From the NCBI GenBank assembly GCA_947474415.1, contig CANJKD010000115.1, positions 1 to 7,082 on the forward strand: a stretch of DNA of 7,082 bases, given 5' to 3'. A program made the position numbers and the translations under genes. Source of the DNA: Burkholderiales bacterium (GTDB lineage: Bacteria > Pseudomonadota > Gammaproteobacteria > Burkholderiales > Burkholderiaceae_C). The notes beneath the pieces are model-generated. The model did no database searches. It saw nothing but the letters and a program-made list of their open reading frames with translations, and was not told the DNA's origin. Below are positions 6,312 to 7,082 of the stretch, piece after piece; the first letter of the stretch is position 1, and each line of letters opens with the position of its first letter.

Positions 6312-6318
6312 TTTCGCC

Positions 6319-6346
6319 TCAAGTTCGCAATTCAGGACTCCGATAA
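6319..6346 (+). promoter_or_regulatory. Sigma-28 (FliA) promoter of fliC
   Basis: TCAAGTTC (6319-6326), a 12-bp spacer and TCCGATAA (6339-6346) match the flagellar sigma-28 consensus TAAAGTTT/GCCGATAA at 6 of 8 and 7 of 8 positions. Transcription should start near 6353. This places fliC among the late flagellar genes controlled by FliA. Confidence 0.8.
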
Positions 6347-6352
6347 CCCTTC

Positions 6353-6544
6353 CAACGCACCTGCAGTTTCGGGTTCGTGGTCCGGTTAGCCAGCCAAGAC
6401 GGGTGACTAGTGCGGGCGGTGCCAGAAAGCGGGAAGGCCCCGTGATCCGGCAGACAACAGGTGCGAAGAGAGTTCGCTTTCAAAGTGCTTGCGTGTAACG
6501 CCGGCGGCTAGGCCGGGAATCATCAACCGTAAGGAGTCCATCTC
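6353..6544 (+). other. Long 5' untranslated leader of fliC
   Basis: If the sigma-28 promoter is used, the message carries about 190 untranslated nt. Two small hairpins are visible: GCGAA/TTCGC (6463-6467 with 6473-6477) and CCGGC/GCCGG (6501-6505 with 6512-6516). GGA triplets lie at 6516-6518 and 6533-6535, the second inside the Shine-Dalgarno, an arrangement compatible with CsrA-type control. This is suggestive only. Confidence 0.45.
6531..6536 (+). promoter_or_regulatory. Shine-Dalgarno of fliC
   Basis: A near-perfect AAGGAG sits 8 nt before the ATG at 6545, consistent with a highly translated flagellin gene and fixing its start. Confidence 0.85.
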
Positions 6545-7082
6545 ATGTCCTCGACGATCAACACCAACGTCGTTTCGCTGAATGCACAGCGCAACCTTTT
6601 CAGCTCGCAGATGTCGCTTGCGACATCGATGCAGCGCCTGTCTTCCGGCCTGCGGATCAACTCGGCGAAAGACGACGCCGCCGGCCTGGCCATCGCCGAC
6701 CGGATGAACTCGCAGATCCGCGGCACCACGGTCGCGATCCGCAATGCCAACGACGGCATCTCGCTGGCGCAGACCGCCGACGGCGCGCTGGCCACCGTGA
6801 CCGACGCGCTGCAACGCATGCGTGAACTGGCGGTGCAGGCCCAGAACGGCTCGAACGGCACCAGCGACCGCGCCAACCTCGACACGGAATACCAGCAGCT
6901 CTCGTCTGAAATCACCCGCATCGCGAGCCAGACCAAGTTCAATGGCACCGCCATCGTCGGCGCCAGTGCGGGCACCCAGGTGTTCCAGGTCGGCGCCAAC
7001 AACGGCGACACGCTGAGCATCACCACCTCCACCGTCAGCACGGTGGCCGGTGACCTGACCACGGCCCCCAACGCCTCGACGG
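6545..7082 (+). CDS. fliC: Flagellin, N-terminal part (runs off the window)
   Basis: The gene encodes flagellin, the subunit polymerised into the extracellular flagellar filament after export through the flagellar type III apparatus. The first 179 residues are present and the frame is open to the edge. The N-terminus MSSTINTNVVSLNAQRNL, the D0/D1 motif QRLSSGLRINSAKDDAAGLA (30-49) and QRMRELAVQAQNGSNGTSDR (90-109) are diagnostic. QRMRELAVQA corresponds to the TLR5-recognised segment of Salmonella flagellin, and this type normally activates TLR5. After about residue 145 the sequence becomes Ser/Thr/Gly/Ala-rich, as expected on entering the variable domain where O-glycosylation usually occurs. 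The C-terminal D1/D0 part lies outside. It has its own sigma-28 promoter and strong ribosome binding site, and is divergent from four sugar-modification genes. No cysteine appears in the visible part. Confidence 0.97.
   Translation, partial: MSSTINTNVVSLNAQRNLFSSQMSLATSMQRLSSGLRINSAKDDAAGLAIADRMNSQIRGTTVAIRNANDGISLAQTADGALATVTDALQRMRELAVQAQNGSNGTSDRANLDTEYQQLSSEITRIASQTKFNGTAIVGASAGTQVFQVGANNGDTLSITTSTVSTVAGDLTTAPNAST

Noticed and set aside
6523..7071. Minus-strand open frame opposite fliC
   Set aside because: The plus frame is unmistakable flagellin with promoter and Shine-Dalgarno; the antisense frame has no recognisable features.

Overview
The window is GC-rich bacterial chromosome with dense coding. 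Its gene content, codon bias and flagellin sequence suggest a betaproteobacterium of the Burkholderiales (Rubrivivax/Leptothrix/Roseateles-like). That placement is a judgement from sequence style, not a database match. Four complete genes lie on the minus strand and one partial gene on the plus strand. A final minus-strand start codon sits at the left edge.

Layout, in the direction of minus-strand transcription (right to left): a family 2 glycosyltransferase with a C-terminal TPR-like region (6136-5087); a TPR plus GT41 (O-GlcNAc-transferase/SPINDLY type) glycosyltransferase (4872-2911); a two-domain protein with a GT-B-like N-terminal half and a SAM-methyltransferase C-terminal half (2645-1029); a GHMP-family sugar kinase of the D-glycero-D-manno-heptose-7-phosphate kinase (HddA) type (1018-20); and the ATG of a further gene (position 3). 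The last three are tightly spaced and look co-translated. The first two are separated by gaps of 214 and 265 bp, each containing a striking inverted repeat: a 13-bp-arm hairpin at 5045-5073 and a roughly 110-bp palindrome of GCAGAG units at 2776-2885.

Divergently, on the plus strand, a flagellin gene (fliC) starts at 6545 and runs off the window. It has a strong Shine-Dalgarno and a good sigma-28 (FliA) promoter match at 6319-6346, which implies an untranslated leader of about 190 nt.

The likely joint role, by inference, is a flagellin (or other surface) glycosylation island. The kinase would help make an activated heptose, the GT41 enzyme could attach sugar to Ser/Thr of flagellin, and the GT2 enzyme and the GT/methyltransferase fusion could extend and methylate the glycan. 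The position next to fliC and the cytoplasmic nature of all the enzymes fit this. No acceptor or donor can be read from sequence alone.
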